From Brevundimonas sp. UBA6550 (GTDB lineage: Bacteria; Pseudomonadota; Alphaproteobacteria; Caulobacterales; Caulobacteraceae): a DNA stretch of 64,000 nt. Location: positions 330,969-394,968 of the forward strand of contig NZ_DJKE01000005.1 in the NCBI RefSeq assembly GCF_002434505.1. The letters are read 5' to 3'. Positions 62,844-64,000 of this stretch are shown piece by piece. The number at the start of each line of letters is the position of its first letter. Within the stretch, counting starts at the first letter, position 1. Position numbers and translations under genes: made by a program. A model generated the notes under the pieces. It saw only the letters and a program-made list of their open reading frames with translations, did no database searches and had not been told where the DNA came from.

Positions 62844-64000
62844 ATGGCCCTGATCGCGCCTTCCCGTCGTCGGCTTCTGCAGTTCGCCGCCGCGGCGACC
62901 GTCGCGCCGGGGTTGGCGGGCCTGAAGGCTCGGCCGGTCATCGGCCGGGTTCTGGCCGTATCGGACCTTCATTCCGCCTATGAGCGGACGCCCTACCTGT
63001 TGGCGGCCTTCGAACACGAGATCCGGTCGCATCCCGTTCCACATGTCATCGCCATCAATGGCGACATCTTCGAACAGGGCAACGTCGTGGCCCAGCGTTC
63101 GGACGGCGCGGTGGACTGGGCGTTTCTGGCCGCCCTGCCCGCCCTGGCGCCGACCGTGGTGAACCTGGGCAACCACGACAACGATCTGACGCCGGACCTG
63201 GCCGACGTCGTCGCCCGAATGAAGGGTCTGGGTCTGCACGTCGTCAGCACGATCAGCGACACGCGCACCGGCGCCGGCTACGCCTCGCCCACAGCGACGC
63301 TGCCGTTCGGCGATCATCGGCTGCGGGTCGTCGGCATGGCGACCAATTCGATGAACACCTATCCCAAGGCGTCGCGGGACCAGCTCTCGATCCCGGCTGC
63401 TGTCGACTGGGCGCGCGCGAACCTGTCCGACAGGCTCTCCGGCGCGGACAAGGTGATGGTCATGAGCCACGCGGGCGTGGTCGCGGATCGGGACATTCTG
63501 CCGCTGTTGCCCGAGGGCGCCTTGATGGTGGGCGGTCACGACCACCTGCTGTTCCAGCACCGGCAGGGCGCCAGCGCCTATGTGCACACGGGCTCGTTCA
63601 CCAGCGCCTATACGGTCGCGGCGTTCGCAGCGGACGGTTCCGTGACCGCCGCCTCCCATCCGGTTTTGACCAACGGCCCCGCCTCTCCCGCCCTCGCGGC
63701 TCTGACGACGAAGACGCTCGCGGACCAACTGACGCCCGACGAACGCACGGTGCTCTGGACGGGCCGCCGCGCGATGTCGCTCGGCGACACGGGGCGCGTG
63801 ATCGCCGCCGGCATGGCGCGCGCGGCCGGAGCCCACGCCGGCTTCATCGGCCACACCACCCTGGGCAACGCCGCCCCGGCCGGTCCGATCAGCCGCTACG
63901 TGTTCGATTCCATCGTCCGTTTCGACGGCGCGCTGATGACGACCGAGGTCACGCCCGCCCAGCTTCAGGTCTTCATCAGCCGATCGAACCAGGACCACTC
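62844..64000 (+). CDS. metallophosphoesterase / 5'-nucleotidase-like protein (runs off right edge)
   Basis: The frame begins at an ATG with GGAG upstream and continues past the window end after 385 codons. The N-terminus has a Tat-like SRRRLLQFAAAATVAPGLAG signal. The calcineurin-like domain shows VLAVSDLHSAYER, INGDIFEQGN, NLGNHDND, VMSHAGV and GGHDHLLFQH, the standard five metal motifs. A second domain begins near residue 310 with GHTTLGNAAPAGPISRYVFDS, like the C-terminal substrate domain of UshA-type 5'-nucleotidases. Probably periplasmic. The C-terminus is outside the window. Confidence 0.88.
   Translation, partial: MALIAPSRRRLLQFAAAATVAPGLAGLKARPVIGRVLAVSDLHSAYERTPYLLAAFEHEIRSHPVPHVIAINGDIFEQGNVVAQRSDGAVDWAFLAALPALAPTVVNLGNHDNDLTPDLADVVARMKGLGLHVVSTISDTRTGAGYASPTATLPFGDHRLRVVGMATNSMNTYPKASRDQLSIPAAVDWARANLSDRLSGADKVMVMSHAGVVADRDILPLLPEGALMVGGHDHLLFQHRQGASAYVHTGSFTSAYTVAAFAADGSVTAASHPVLTNGPASPALAALTTKTLADQLTPDERTVLWTGRRAMSLGDTGRVIAAGMARAAGAHAGFIGHTTLGNAAPAGPISRYVFDSIVRFDGALMTTEVTPAQLQVFISRSNQDH

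Noticed and set aside
1..64000. tRNA, rRNA, CRISPR arrays, insertion sequences and prophage
   Set aside because: No TpsiC-arm-like stretches, regularly spaced repeats, transposase or integrase motifs were seen on either strand.

Overview
The window reads as a high-GC alphaproteobacterial chromosome segment, most likely Caulobacteraceae (Brevundimonas or a close relative). The signs are three TonB-dependent receptors in 64 kb, a BamD, YeiH/LysR and FnrL-cyd gene set typical of alphaproteobacteria, a methylmalonyl-CoA pathway run by ScfR-type regulators, and GC-rich codon use throughout. I found no rRNA, tRNA, CRISPR array, integrase or transposase. No stretch longer than 300 bases lacks a gene; the largest gaps are about 250 bases (62595-62843) and 230 bases (17417-17649).

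Layout. 1-3369: end of a BrnT-type toxin gene, bamD, prs and a lipoprotein. 3442-6540: isocitrate lyase with a 69-residue follower gene, divergent from an ScfR-type regulator. 6673-12967: two tandem M28 peptidase lipoproteins and the cytochrome bc1 operon. 13161-19926: trmL, hemF, a LysR/YeiH pair, an amidotransferase, rlmJ, and a small protein translationally coupled to topoisomerase IB. 20028-25946: a TonB-dependent receptor, threonine catabolism (kbl-tdh) and an MliC-DUF4232 lipoprotein. 26008-35840: a propionyl-CoA to succinyl-CoA cluster (pccB, pccA, mutA, scpA, mce) with a second ScfR-type regulator, interrupted by a GIY-YIG gene. 35848-42415: an oxidoreductase, pyruvate kinase, a phosphatase, a DUF808 protein and an aminotransferase. 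42588-51058: a low-oxygen block (hemN, cydX, cydB, cydA, cydD, cydC, fnrL). 51129-64000: a TonB receptor lacking a visible signal peptide, a glycan-type gene group, an ECF sigma/FecR/STN-receptor signalling unit, another receptor, and a partial 5'-nucleotidase-like gene.

How it works together. Acetyl-CoA and propionyl-CoA use are each placed next to a paralogous ScfR regulator, and each divergent promoter region carries its own long inverted repeat. Respiration is split between bc1 for high oxygen and cytochrome bd for low oxygen. A perfect FNR box lies between cydA and cydD, and the FNR-type regulator gene closes that block. Aerobic hemF and oxygen-independent hemN follow the same division.

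The most distinctive non-coding feature is a set of long palindromic repeats with cloverleaf-like arms. In one family (four copies, eight arms) the arm stems change sequence but keep pairing. Ten convergent gene pairs occur here: four overlap by exactly four bases at their stops, two have simple hairpins and four have one of these repeats. All identifications are by reading the sequence; no database search was run.
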